From the NCBI RefSeq assembly GCF_014898055.3, contig NW_023601433.1, forward strand, positions 90,777,106 to 90,841,105: a stretch of DNA of 64,000 nt, given 5' to 3'. The notes beneath the pieces were generated by a model, which was not told the origin of the DNA, searched no databases, and saw only the letters and a program-made list of their open reading frames with translations. This stretch comes from Talpa occidentalis. Taxonomy: Eukaryota; Chordata; Mammalia; Eulipotyphla; Talpidae. Made by a program: the position numbers and the translations under genes. Below, piece after piece: positions 1 through 13,100 of this stretch; positions within the stretch are counted from its first letter, which is position 1; each line of letters starts with the position of its first letter.

Positions 1-1119
1 CACCACACCTCATTTTTGATCAGACAAGATGGAAGCAGGAAAGGAAAGCAAGTGGCCGATCGATCGGCTGGGCAGCAGAGTGTGAGCTCGGCTGGGGACC
101 CCAGCAGGCAGTGGGCCCCAGAGGCTCCTCTGTGACTGATTCCCCTTACAGCTTTGATTTGATGTCTCGGCATAGGTGTTAGCAACTGGACTGGCCGAGA
201 AACCTGAGCCTGGAGGGAGGTGGGAGGCTGCTGCCCAGTGGGGGCCTGATCTGATTAGGCCGATGGGGAGAGGCAGCCGATGGGGAGGGGCAGCCGGCTT
301 CCTGGAAGCAGCTGGCACTCTCTGGGGGGAGTGTGTGGGGGAAGGGTGGCCACTCCCTGGACACTGACCCCTGTCCGCTGCTTGCAGGCCAGTTGGGCTG
401 TGGCATTTGGGGAGGGGACGCCCTGGGCCTTCATACTTGCCCACAGAAACCTGAGGCCTGTTGCAGGGCTTAGCCTGTTGCAGCTGCAGCCAGGCCCCAA
501 CTGGAAAAACCAGTTTCTCAGAAACAGGGGCCTCGGGCCAGATCTTGCTGTCTGGGCCCTCTGGGGGCCTGAGCCCAGCGTGGACAGTGTGGAGGCAGTG
601 GGCAGCTGGCTGGGAGCTGGGACAGGCGGGTGGGGCTGGCATTCTTCACCCACTATCAGGGGGCAGGAGCCCAGGTCAGCCCTCCCTGGTGGGCTCTGGA
701 GACAGGATCACAGGTGAGACAGGGGCTTGCAGCGCCCCAGGCCCGCGCCAGGCTGCACTACTAGAGAAGCGCCGCCCTGCCAGCCGCCGTCTCCCTTGGC
801 CTGGCCAGCAGGCGCCGGGCAGCCGCTGATGCAGTGGCCGCATCAGCTTCCGAGGGAGCGGTAACCAGATTACTGGGCTGTGCACCCCCACTGCCAGCAC
901 GAGTGTGTGTGCTGAGCAGAGCCCTGGGCCTCAACCCGCCAGCCCTCCAGGCGCCGCCACCATGCTGGGCCTGGTGATCCTGTGGCAGCCACACCTGCTC
1001 AAAGGCCTGCCGCTCGGCTTCTTCCTGCTTGTAGCCAGGCTGGCTGGAGGGGAAGCCCGGCCAAAGGCGGTACTGAGCTGCTTCCCCTGAAGAACCAGGC
1101 CAGGGGTTCTGGTTACAGG
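1..1119. other. Intergenic, no gene recognised
   Basis: GC-rich unique sequence downstream of P2RX2. I see no conserved protein motif on either strand. In human the 3' end of POLE lies tail-to-tail with P2RX2 on this side, but no POLE coding sequence is recognisable here, so it probably lies left of the window. Confidence 0.5.
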
Positions 1120-1125
1120 TTTATT
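1120..1125 (-). terminator. P2RX2 polyadenylation signal (AATAAA)
   Basis: A canonical AATAAA is present on the minus strand about 190 bp past the P2RX2 stop codon. It is the first such hexamer downstream, so the 3' UTR is probably about 200 bp. The assignment is inferred from position. Confidence 0.6.
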
Positions 1126-1313
1126 GGACACCAGACGTGATTCCTTGGGGGGTGGCAGGAGCAGCCTGCCTACTGTCTGGGGGCGCTGAGAGCAGGGGCA
1201 CAGCCCCCTACCTGGTCCCTTGGGGTCCTTCACCTCCACCTGGTGGGTAAGGGGTGTGGGTGGGACCCCTGTGGGTGGGGCTGAGGTGCTGGGTACTGGG
1301 AGGCAGGTGGTGC

Positions 1314-3767
<2,454 letters not shown>

Positions 3768-3782
3768 GCTCCGCCTCCCGGG

Positions 3783-3932
3783 CCGCGAGTGCGGGCTGGG
3801 CCGGGCTGGGCCGGGCTGGGCGCGGGCTGGGCGCGGGCTGGGCGCGGGCCGGGCTGGGCCGGGCTGGGCCGGGCTGGGCGCGGGCTGGGCGCGGGCTGGG
3901 CGCGGGCTGGCCGGGCTGGGCAGCTCCGCGGC
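3783..3932. repeat. Short GC minisatellite upstream of P2RX2 start
   Basis: About 15 copies of a 9-11 bp unit alternating between ccgggctggg and gcgcgggctgg, immediately 5' of the P2RX2 initiation codon on the minus strand. It should lie in the 5' UTR or core promoter and is likely length-polymorphic. Confidence 0.85.
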
Positions 3933-4388
3933 GCCGCGCCTCCGGGGCGTGGCCTGGCCCGCCCCCCCCCCCCCCGTCGTGGGGTCAGAGCTCTGGAGCC
4001 GGGCCGGGCGGCCGGGAGGGAGCCGAGCCTGGAGAGAGGAGCGGAAAAGCACCGGCCGCCTCCTGGGCGTCTCCCCCGCCGGCAGCCCCCGCGGCGCCGC
4101 CGAGCCCCGCGCCCAGGGGACGCGCTCCGCCGGCGCGGACGGGCACCCCGGGGCGCCGCCGTCTCGGGGCGGGGAGGGGGCTCCCAAGGCAGGTCAGCCC
4201 TGCCCGCGCGCGCCCGCCCCGAGCTGGACAAAACCCGACGCCCTTCCCGGGGGACCCCCGGCCCCGGCCCCCGCCTCGCGCGCGCTGTCTGCACCCGCCG
4301 GCGCCCCTCCTCGCCCCCGCCGCTCCGGGCCGCGTTTCCGTCGCTTGGCTTGTCCCGGCTTTGCGTTTCCCGCCACCGCCCTCGCCTC

Positions 4389-4675
4389 GTTGTTTGTTTG
4401 TTTTTTTTTTTAATTAATTAATTTATTTATCCAAGCACTGGGTACAGTCAGAAGCGCGGGAGGGTGAGAGAATTCACCAGAGCCAGAGCGGGGAGCAGAG
4501 CAGGCGGAAGGACCGAAGGACACTGCTGAGGGGAGCAGCGGGCGGCAGGAGAGGTCTGCGCGCCATGCGGGACCCTCCTCGGGGGGCCGGGGAGCAGCCG
4601 GGGATCGAACCGGCGCCGCAGAGGCCGCGGGCAGCTTCACAACCCAGCGCTCAGCCGCCGCGCCACCAGGGGAGG
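4389..4675 (-). mobile_element. tRNA-derived SINE, full length
   Basis: Young subtype, marked by actgggtacagtcagaagcg near the tail end. The tRNA-like head at the right end carries an A box (TGGCGCGGCGG type) and a B box (GGTTCGATCCC). It is flanked by a 10-bp target-site duplication, ccctcgcctc (4379-4388 and 4676-4685). Confidence 0.93.
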
Positions 4676-4689
4676 CCCTCGCCTCACTG

Positions 4690-5574
4690 TTTTGGGTAGA
4701 ATCCTGACACCCTGGCTTTTCACTGCACGACCCCAAGTTTACATTTTTTGAGGTGAAATTCACATGGCACCTAGTGGACCATTTTAACAGCCATTCTTTC
4801 GTGAGCAATTCAGTGAGATTGAGTAAGTTCACAATGTAGTGCCATCACCACCATCGTCTACTTTGGAAGCATTTCATGCCCCAGGGAGGAACCCCTAAAG
4901 TCCATAAGTGGGTGCTGGGTCCCCTCCCCCCAAGGCGCTGACACCCACCATCGGCTGCGATCCAGGGATTTGCCCTGGCATCCTGCAGAGCGGAGCACAC
5001 CCTGTTCATCCTTTGGTGTCTGGCTCTTCCTCTCAGTGTGTTTCAGCAGCCACCAGGCTTCCCATCATTTTCTCAGCAGAATAATAGTCCAGCGTGTGGA
5101 TTTCCACAGGTGATTCATCCATTGCTGGAGGTTTGGGTGGTGCCTTCCCTGGTGAGCGCTGCTGCTGTGAGCGTCTGTGGAGGGGCCCCTGGACAGCTGT
5201 CTTCAGTTCTTCCGGCAGTGCTTGGGGTGGAGTCTGGGTCCCAGGTGGCCGCCTCTAACTTGTGGGAAGGCCTCAGAGTCCTGCCTTACTCTGAGGAACC
5301 ACCAAGCCACTAAATCAGGACTGTGCCGGGTTCTGTCTTATACACATTCCTGCCCACACTTATTTTCTGTTCAAGTGGTTGTTGCTATTCCAGTGAGCGA
5401 AACAGTGTCATTTCTTTGGGAAAATGTCCGCCCAAGTCCCCCACTTGTAAGTTGGGCTATTTGTCTTTTTGCTGCTCAGTGGTAAGTGCTCCCTATGTGT
5501 TCTGCGCTAGCTCCTTATTAGATACACGCCCGTGGATGTTCTCTCGCATTGTGGGATGTCTTCTCATTTTCTTT
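4690..5574 (-). mobile_element. Old LINE-1 3' fragment
   Basis: Diverged L1 ORF2 end and 3' UTR on the minus strand. On the plus strand the familiar order is recognisable: the phrase around ttttgaggtgaaattcacat, then agtaagttcacaatgtagtg, the eroded ataatagtccag block, and gggctatttgtctttttg near 5,453-5,470. It carries many substitutions and short deletions, and is interrupted on the right by a SINE. Confidence 0.8.
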
Positions 5575-5839
5575 CTTTTTTTTAAAAGATTTATTTATGC
5601 ATACGAAAGCTGGGGTACAGGCCAGAGTTGTGGGGGTAAAAGGATTCACCAGAGACAGAGCGGGGAACAGAACAGAATGACTGACTGAAACACGCTGCTG
5701 AGGGGAGCAGCAGGGAGACCGGAGAGGTCTGCTGCACCCTGTGGGTTGCTCTGAGGCCGGTGGGGATCGAACCAGCACTGCAGAGGCTGCGGACAACCTT
5801 ACAGCGCTGTGCTCAACCGCCTGAGCCACCAGGGAGGCC
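5575..5839 (-). mobile_element. tRNA-derived SINE, older subtype
   Basis: Older subtype (gcatacgaaagctggggtacaggccagag form) with B box GGTTCGATCCCC on the minus strand near 5,762. It is inserted in the old L1. Confidence 0.9.
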
Positions 5840-5884
5840 CTGTACCCTAGTTCTTGTATGCATAAATAAACCTTTAAAAAATAT
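5840..5884 (+). mobile_element. SINE 3' tail remnant
   Basis: The last 45 bp of a plus-strand older SINE (gtaccctagttcttgtatg, then ataaataaacctttaaaaaa). The minus-strand SINE ends exactly at its left edge, so the rest of this copy was lost or replaced. Confidence 0.75.
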
Positions 5885-6013
5885 TTGTAGGGTTTAGTTT
5901 GACAATGTTGGGGGGGGTGGACACCATCAATGTTTATCAAGGCTGTTGGTTTTCTTGTTGGGTTTTATCTTGTTTTTCTATCAGGGATACACTGATTTAG
6001 AGCATGCTTCTTT

Positions 6014-6344
6014 TTTTTTTTTATTTTAACACTTTTTTTTTTTATTTATAGAGGCATGTTTTTATTTATTTATTTATTTGTTTGTTTTGTTTATACATGC
6101 ACTGGGTACAGTCAGAAGCGCGGGAGGGCGAGAGAATTCACCAGAGCCAGAGCGGGGAGCAGAGCAGGCAGAGGGACCGAGGTACACTGCTGAGGGGAGC
6201 AGCGGGCGGCAGGAGAGGTCTGCGCGCCATGCGGGACCCTCCTCCGGTGGCCGGGGAGCAGCCGGGGATCGAACCGCTGCGCCGCAGAGGTCGCCGGCAG
6301 CTTCGCAACCCAGCGCTCAACCGCCGCGCCACCGGGGAGGCCCC
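6014..6344 (-). mobile_element. tRNA-derived SINE with extended tail
   Basis: Young subtype whose 3' end continues beyond the A-rich tail with the extra block acatgcctctataaa (minus-strand sense), shared with three other copies in the window. It is flanked by a perfect 16-bp duplication, tagagcatgcttcttt (5998-6013 and 6345-6360). Confidence 0.95.
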
Positions 6345-6410
6345 TAGAGCATGCTTCTTTCTCCTCAATTTCTTTGAAAGAGTTTGAGAATAATTGTTGA
6401 CGATTCCTCT

Positions 6411-6677
6411 TTATTTATTTATTTATTTATGCATACAAGAGCTTGGGTGCAGGCCAGAGGTGGAGGGGGGGGTGTTGAGAGGATTCACCAGAGACAGAGT
6501 AGGGAGCAGAACTGGTGGATGGACTGAAATCTACTGCTGAGGGGATCAGCAGGAAGACAGGAGAGATCTGTTGCATCCTGTGGGTCACCTCCCTGGCCAG
6601 GGATCACACTCCTGCTGCAGAGGCTGTGGACAGCTTTACAGTGCTGAGACCTAACCTCTTGCACCACCAGGGAGGCC
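6411..6677 (-). mobile_element. tRNA-derived SINE, older subtype
   Basis: Minus-strand copy with the gcatacaagagcttgggtgc form. The B box is eroded. Confidence 0.88.
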
Positions 6678-6704
6678 CCAGCAATTCTTTAAATATTAAC
6701 TTTT

Positions 6705-6970
6705 TTTTAAAAAGATTGATTTTTAAAAATTTATTTATACAAGCACTGGGTACAGTCAGAAGCACGGGAGGGTGAGAGAATTCACCAGAGTGGGGAGCAG
6801 AACAGGCAGAAGTACTGAAGTACACTGCTGAGGGGAGCAGTGGGCGCGGCAGGAGAGGTCTGCGTGGCATGTGGAACCCTCGCCGGCGGCTGGGGATCGA
6901 AACGGTGCTGCAGAGGCTGCGGGCAGCTTCGCAGCCCAGTGCTCAACCACTGCGCCACCAGGGGAGGCCC
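6705..6970 (-). mobile_element. tRNA-derived SINE, young subtype
   Basis: Minus-strand copy with a small internal deletion. Perfect 16-bp target-site duplication ttaaatattaactttt (6689-6704 and 6971-6986). Confidence 0.94.
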
Positions 6971-7003
6971 TTAAATATTAACTTTTTAAAGTTAGAAGAG
7001 CAG

Positions 7004-7276
7004 AGCCTCCTTAGTGGTGCAGGGGTTAAAGACAGCATTAGCAAACTATCTGCAGCCATTGTAGCACAAGTTTGATCCCGGCCAGGGAGTTACCCACATG
7101 GCGCAGCAGAATTCTCCTGTCTCGCCTGCTGCTCCCCTCAGCAGTGTATTTCAGTACATCTGCCTGTTCTGCTCCCCACTCTGTCACTGGTGAATCCTCT
7201 CATCCCCCATACCTCTGGCTTATACCCCAGTTCTTGTATGCATAGATAACTCTTTAAAAAAAAATAAAAAGTAAAA
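7004..7276 (+). mobile_element. tRNA-derived SINE, older subtype
   Basis: Plus-strand copy with head gcctccttagtggtgcag and tail ataactctttaaaaaaaa. The target-site duplication has one mismatch, gttagaagagcag against gttggaagagcag (6991-7003 and 7277-7289). Confidence 0.9.
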
Positions 7277-7289
7277 GTTGGAAGAGCAG

Positions 7290-7490
7290 GAACATTTCGT
7301 TGGGGCTACTATTACTCAACAAAACAAACATGACATGACAAGGACAAAACAATATTCCTTACAAATATAGATGCAAAAATTCTCAATAATATATCGGCAA
7401 ATCAGAAAACAGAATAGAAAAAGAGTTAGCAATTAAAAAAGGTTAATTTATCATCCCCAAATTAATAGTCACATATCACAGCAACACAGG
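7290..7490 (+). mobile_element. Old LINE-1 ORF2 fragment
   Basis: The plus strand retains the L1 ORF2 phrase around gatgcaaaaattctcaataa (7,369-7,388), corresponding to the DAKILN region downstream of the reverse-transcriptase core. It is heavily mutated and has no open frame. Confidence 0.6.
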
Positions 7491-8913
7491 ACAAAGTGCA
7501 CCGGTGTGTGAGTGCATCAATGCGAACTGCCCAGAACAGGCGAATCCATAGAGATGGAACGCATATTAGAGGTGGGTGGGGGGGCAAGGCTGGGGAAGCG
7601 GGGCTGAGCTGGGGGAAGGGGTGGGCTGCAGGAGTCCAGAGTTGGGACTGCCCAGGCCACTGAGGGTCCCCCAGCGGGTCCTGGTCTCACTCCTGACCAG
7701 TGCCCCTGCTCTGTGGGCTCCCTTGGCAGCTGCGCCCCCACCCATGCCAGACCTCCTTTCCCTGCACAGAGCTGGTAGCGGGCAGTGCCAGGTCTACCTG
7801 CACCCTGGCCTGCGTCTTGTGAACCCAGGCCCCTGCGATGGTTCGTGATGACCCCTCGTCTGGGGAAGCTGCCCTCTTGGAGCTGCAGGCCCTGCTTCCA
7901 AGTTCCCTGTGCCTGGAGTAGAAGGTCGGCCCCCCATGCTGACCTGCGTGGACGCCGCTGGCAGAGGGGGCCTGTGCCATGGACAGGGTGCTGGCCACCT
8001 GCTCACGGGGCAGAAGCGTGTGTGGCCTCCGTGATCTGACCAGAATGTGTTGCTGAGGGAAGCCAGTGGCCATCTGCCCCTCCGGCCCCTGAGTAACTGG
8101 GCTGCAATGGCAGAGCTGCAGGAGGGAAAGTTGAGGTCCAGTTGTCTTTCAGGCTGGGAGGAAACTTCCCCCTGGGCTGTCAAATTTGGGGTGTGCACAG
8201 GCATGTGGGGTTTCTGGATATTTGATGTTGGCCAGTGGGACCGTGGGCCTGGGCCCTGGCCTGGCCCCCTCAGGAAGGCCCCCGGGAGTCACAGGCCCAG
8301 ACCCTGAGGGCAGAGACTGGGTAGCCCACACAGCCCAGTGCCTGCCAACGCCCCCGTCCCCAAGGGCCCCCCCAGAGCACAGGGCATCACAGGAGGTGCA
8401 GCCGCCCGGAGGGGAGAGGCAGCTGGACAGGTGTCCAGGCTGGTCTGATAGGATGTGGTGGCAGGCACTGCGCATGAGAACGGGGGCCAGGTTGGGCAGG
8501 AGGCCTGAGTGGGGCTGGGAGCTGCTCGCCCTGCACAGCCTGGAGCGGGGCTTGGCCAGAGCAGCGACTCCTCCACACGGTGAGGGGTGCAGTCCCCAAA
8601 CTTTTCTCCAAACCCGGGAAGGTGCCCCCAAGAGTGGTCCCAGGACAAGCTTGGGCTTTGGGGTGAGTTGCTGTTGGCTGATCGTTGCAGGACTGTGAGC
8701 TGCTCCCAGCTGGAGAAACTGAGGTGGAGGACGGGCCTGTGGAGATTGTACTTCCCGCACTGTTTCCCTCCAAACCTAACGCTGCTCTGGAGGTAATGCA
8801 CATTAATTTAGAAGACTCATTTTTCAAGGGGAGGCCTGGGCAGGGCCTGGGGGTGACTGGAGCTGACTGGCAGGGCAGTCAGGGGTCCAGCGGCAGTGTC
8901 TCTGCCTCCATAG
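7491..8913. other. Unique intergenic/upstream region of LRCOL1
   Basis: GC-moderate sequence without a recognised coding exon. Any 5' non-coding exon of LRCOL1 should lie here. The open frames in this stretch have no conserved motif. Confidence 0.5.
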
Positions 8914-8918
8914 GCTGG

Positions 8919-9735
8919 ATGGGGCGCCTGAGCCACCTGCTGCTGCTCCTGTCCCTGCTGCCCATGACAATGTGGGGGAGGAACCCACACCTGCTACACA
9001 AGGTGAGTGGCTCCCAGAGAGGCGGGGTTAGGGCACTGTGGAATGTGCCTGCCCTTTGGGGAGTGGTGCTGTGGAGGGGAGCGTGGTAGGGCAAAGAAGG
9101 GGGCTGGTGCTCTCTAGAAGCCGCTTGCTTGCTCCCTCAGCTTGCTGTGCCTGCTTACCCTGTGTCCACGTGAGTTAGGTGGTGTCTCCCTCCCTCCATG
9201 GCCACGCTGGCCTTGCAGGGCATCGGGGAGCCCTGTGAGGACCACCGGGAGTGCCAGAGCCGCTGCTGCGCCACTGGCAGCCTGAACCCCAAGAAGTTCT
9301 GCATCCCCCAGACGGTCTTCCTGAAGTGTGTCTCATGGAAGAAGGTGGGTGCCAGGGCTGGGCGGGGGGCTGCCGCCCGGCCTGGAAGTAAACACGGCCT
9401 CTCCTGCAGCCCAACGGCCTCTCCTGCCTGCGCCCATCCGACTGCAAGAGCAGCTGTTGCATCTCCACGGGCCCCCGGAAGCAGAGGTCCTGTGTGGCCA
9501 GGACCTTCTTCCTGCAGTGTGTCCCCTGGAGGAAGGTGAGGCGCCGACGGGCAGCAGCGCCAGGCTCATGCAGGGTTGGGTCCAGTGGCTGCTGATGCTC
9601 CTGTATCCCCAGCCGCACGGGTCCCCCTGCACGAAGCACAGCCAATGCCAGAGCCACTGCTGCCTGCGCCTGACCGAGGTCAGCCCCCTGCGCTGCATCC
9701 CCCACAGCGGGATCCTGGCCCTGTGCCTGCCCCTG
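8919..9735 (+). CDS. LRCOL1: Leucine-rich colipase-like protein 1, four coding exons (3' end unresolved)
   Basis: A predicted small secreted protein of the colipase/prokineticin-like fold. Its function is not established. Exons: 8919-9002 (28-residue Leu-rich signal peptide starting MGRLSHLLLLLSLLPM), 9219-9344, 9410-9535 and 9613-9735. The junctions are GT-AG in phase 0. The three later exons encode tandem homologous modules of 41-42 residues, each with a C-x5-C-x4-CC core (for example CEDHRECQSRCC). Together they give 153 codons without a stop, close to the human protein of about 159 residues. The fourth exon ends at GTGAGT; without splicing the frame would run to 10,221 through non-conserved sequence, so a short fifth exon probably supplies the stop. 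The acceptor before the first coding exon is at 8912-8913, so the ATG is probably near the start of an internal exon. Confidence 0.9.
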
Positions 9736-10329
9736 GTGAGTGCCCCGCCTGGCGGTGGGCCTGGGGCGGCTGGCCAGGGGTGGTGCCTCTGCACGGCCAG
9801 CTCAGTGTCCAGACCCAAGCAGAGAGTGGCCGGGGGCAGCAGAGGAGCCAGGTCGTGGCATTGGGTGGTGTGGTTCAGAGTCAGCAGGAAACCAATGGCC
9901 GAGGCAGCTGCAGGGCCGCGTGCTGGGACCCCTGGAGCATGCGTGTGGTCCCCAAGAACCCCTCCAGTGCTTCTCCCCCCCAAAGACCCCCGGGAGTCCA
10001 GGTCGAGAGCGCAAGCAGAGGACCCTAGAGGCTGGCCTGCGAGGACACCAGGAGGGCCCCTGCAGGAGGCGGGCGGGAGGGTCCCTGGGCATCAGGGGGG
10101 GAGTCGCTGGGGCCCCACAGGACTCCCCGGGGAGCGCGGCGTCTGCGCAGGGCGCGGCTCCCCACGAGGCTCCCGCGCGCCGGCCCGTCCCCGCGCGTCT
10201 CACTCGAGGCCTCCGCAGTGACCTGGACCTTCGGCCTGGGGTCGGCACCCCGCGGGCGGCGCGTCGCGGCCCTGCGGAGAGCCCAGACCCGAGGGGCGCC
10301 GAGGGCGCGGCCGACCTGCCGCTCGCGCC
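9736..10329 (+). other. Probable last intron/3' UTR of LRCOL1
   Basis: It begins with a strong GTGAGT donor and ends at a polyadenylation signal. I could not choose the acceptor of the terminal exon from the sequence. Confidence 0.45.
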
Positions 10330-10335
10330 AATAAA
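10330..10335 (+). terminator. LRCOL1 polyadenylation signal (AATAAA)
   Basis: The only AATAAA downstream of LRCOL1 before the C-rich repeat domain begins. Confidence 0.6.
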
Positions 10336-10439
10336 CGTGCTGAGGAGCGACGGTGGCGTTTCCTGAAGGCGGGACCCGCCCCTGCCCCGTGCGGCTCGCC
10401 CAGAGCAGTCTGCGCGGACCCAGCGGGCGCCCCAACTCC

Positions 10440-10745
10440 GGGGAGCCCCGCCGCGCCGAACCCCCTCCCCGCGCCGCCCCCCCCCGCTCCGCGCCGCCCC
10501 CCCCCCCCGCTCCGCGCCGCCCCCCCCTCCGCGCCGCCCCCCCCCCTCCGCGCCGCCCCCCCCACGCTCCGCGCCGGCCCCCCCGCTCCGCGCCGCCCCC
10601 CCGCTCCGCGCCGCCCCCCCCCCCGCTCCGCGCCGCCCCCCCCCGCTCCGCGCCGCCCCCCCCGCTCCGCGCCGCCCCCCCGCTCCGCGCCGCCCCCCCC
10701 CTCCCCGCGCCGCCCCCCCCTCCCCGCGCCGCCCGCCCCTCTCCG
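10440..10745. repeat. C-rich simple repeat, CGCTCCGCGCCGCCCCCCC units
   Basis: About 17 head-to-tail copies of a 16-20 bp unit, gctccgcgccg followed by a C run of variable length. Length variation lies in the C run, typical of polymerase slippage. The minus strand is a dense run of G tracts. Confidence 0.92.
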
Positions 10746-11460
10746 CGCCCCACCCCAGCCCACCGGCCCCGCCCCTCCAATCGTCGGCCCCGCCCATGCA
10801 GCCAGCCCCGCCCCTCACCCGCCCTACTCCATGAGCCCCGCCCCTCACCCCGCCCTACTCCATGAGCCCCGCCCCTCGCCGGGCTCGCCCTCAGCCCGCC
10901 GGCGCCAACCCCTCCCTTTGCCAGCCGCGCCCCTCGATGCGCCCCACACTCAGCCCGCCCCTCCCGTCTCCAGCCCCGCCCTCGCCCGCCAGCGCCGCCC
11001 CTCGCCACGCCAACTCCACGAGCCCCGCCCCCCCTCAGCCCGCCGGCCCCGCCCCCATTCACCAACCCCGCCCCTAGCCACGCCCTTGCCCCACGAGCCC
11101 CGCCCCTCGCTGCGCCCCACCCTCAGCCCGCCGGCCCCGCCCCTCCACCAGCTCCGCCCCTCATCACGCCCAACTCTCAGCCCGCCGGCCCCGCCCCTCG
11201 CCGCGCCCCGCCCCTTGGTCGGCCCCCTTGCCTTGCCCCCCCAGCACACTGGGCCTGCTCCTCTCTTCGCCAGCCCTGCCCTCCTTCGGTAGCGCCGCCC
11301 ATCGCCACGCCCCCGCGCCCTACTCCGCGCGCCCCGCCCCCTCAGCCCGCCGGCCCCGCCCCTTGGTCGGCCCCGCCACGCCCCCGCCCCACCCCTCGTC
11401 GGCCAGCCCCGCCCCAACCCCGCCCCTCGCCCACCGGCCCCGCCCCCCGCCCCCCCCGCT
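10746..11460. repeat. Degenerate GC-box-rich repeat (CCCCGCCCCTC units)
   Basis: Irregular tandem copies of ctcagcccgccggccccgcc and ccacgagccccgcccctc. There are dozens of CCGCCC/CCCCGCCCC boxes. No gene is supported. Confidence 0.85.
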
Positions 11461-11614
11461 GGGGTCAGGTCTCCTGCCCAGCCTCCTCCCGGGCCGGGCC
11501 GGGGCCTCCGAGGTGCCGGCCTCGTGTCCTCGGTGTCGCCCTGGTTCGCAGCTCCCGCAGCCCCCGGAGCCCCGCCCCGTCCCGGGCGACTCGGCCCCGC
11601 GGTTCCTAGAGTGT

Positions 11615-11630
11615 CCGCCAGGTGGCGATG
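11615..11630 (+). promoter_or_regulatory. CTCF-like motif
   Basis: The sequence ccgccaggtggcgatg fits the core CTCF consensus (CCASYAGRKGGC) except for one position. It lies in the 200-bp non-repetitive island between the GC-box repeat and the 32-bp minisatellite. Confidence 0.5.
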
Positions 11631-11676
11631 CGAGCTGCGAGCCACCGAGGCCCCCGACCCCGCCCCAGGCAGCCCC

Positions 11677-13100
11677 GGCCAGGGACCCCCCCAGACAGCC
11701 TCCCCCAGTGGCCAGGGACCCCCCCAGACAGCCTCCCCCAGTGGCCAGGGACCCCCCCAGACAGCCTCCCCCAGTGGCCAGGGACTCCCCAGACAGCCTC
11801 CCCCAGTGGCCAGGGACCCCCCAGACAGCCTCCCCCAGTGGCCAGGGACTCCCCAGACAGCCTCCCCCAGTGGCCAGGGACCCCCCAGACAGCCTCCCCC
11901 AGTGGCCAGGGACCCCCCCAGACAGCCTCCCCCAGTGGCCAGGGACCCCCCAGACAGCCTCCCCAGTGGCCAGGGACCCCCCAGACAGCCTCCCCCAGTG
12001 GCCAGGGACCCCCCAGACAGCCTCCCCCAGTGGCCAGGGACCCCCCCAGACAGCCTCCCCCAGTGGCCAGGGACCCCCCCAGACAGCCTCCCCCAGTGGC
12101 CAGGGACCCCCCAGACAGCCTCCCCCAGTGGCCAGGGACCCCCCAGACAGCCTCCCCCAGTGGCCAGGGACCCCCCAGACAGCCTCCCCCAGTGGCCAGG
12201 GACCCCGCAGACAGCCTCCCCCAGTGGCCAGGGGCCCCCAGACAGCCTCCCCCAGTGGCCAGGGACTCCCCAGACAGCCTCCCCCAGTGGCCAGGGACCC
12301 CCCAGACAGCCTCCCCCAGTGGCCAGGGACCCCCCAGACAGCCTCCCCCCGTGGCCAGGGACCCCCCAGACAGCCTCCCCCAGTGGCCAGGGACCCCCCC
12401 AGACAGCCTCCCCCAGTGGCCAGGGACCCCCCCAAACAGCCTCCCCCAGTGGCCAGGGACCCCCCAGACAGCCTCCCCCCGTGGCCAGGGACCCCCCAGA
12501 CAGCCTCCCCCCGTGGCCAGGGACCCCCAGACAGCCTCCCCCGTGGCCAGGGACTCCCCAGACAGCCTCCCCCAGTGGCCAGGGACCCCCCAGACAGCGT
12601 CCCCCCGTGGCCAGGGACCCCCTAGACAGCCTCCCCCAGTGGCCAGGGACCCCCCAGACAGCCTCCCCCAGTGGCCAGGGACCCCCCAGACAGCCTCCCC
12701 AGTGGCCAGGGACCCCCCAGACAGCCTCCCCCCGTGGCCAGGGACCCCCCAGACAGCCTCCCCCCGTGGCCAGGGACCCCCCAGACAGCCTCCCCCAGTG
12801 GCCAGGGACTCCCCAGACAGCCTACCCCAGTGGCCAGGGACCCCCCAGACAGCCTCCCCCAGTGGCCAGGGACCCCCCAGACAGCCTCCCCCAGTGGCCA
12901 GGGACCCCCCAGACAGCCTCCCCCAGTGGCCAGGGACTCCCCAGACAGCCTCCCCCAGTGGCCAGGGACCCCCCAGACAGCCTCCCCGAGTGGCCAGGGA
13001 CTCCCCAGACAGCGTCCCCCCGTGGCCAGGGACTCCCCAGACAGCCTCCCCCCGTGGCCAGGGACCCCCCAGACAGCCTCCCCCCGTGGCCAGGGGCCCC
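11677..13100. repeat. 32-bp minisatellite (VNTR), about 44 copies
   Basis: The unit is ccccccagacagcctc followed by ccccagtggccaggga, 32 bp, nearly perfect over 1.4 kb. Copy variants are ccccgtgg instead of cccagtgg, ggactcccc instead of ggacccccc, and single-C indels. Since 32 is not a multiple of three and the unit lacks stops in five or more frames, open frames of several hundred codons appear on both strands; they are not genes. Confidence 0.97.

Noticed and set aside
1..1119. POLE 3' end expected from human gene order
   Set aside because: I found no POLE-like C-terminal coding motif in this stretch; it is probably outside the window.
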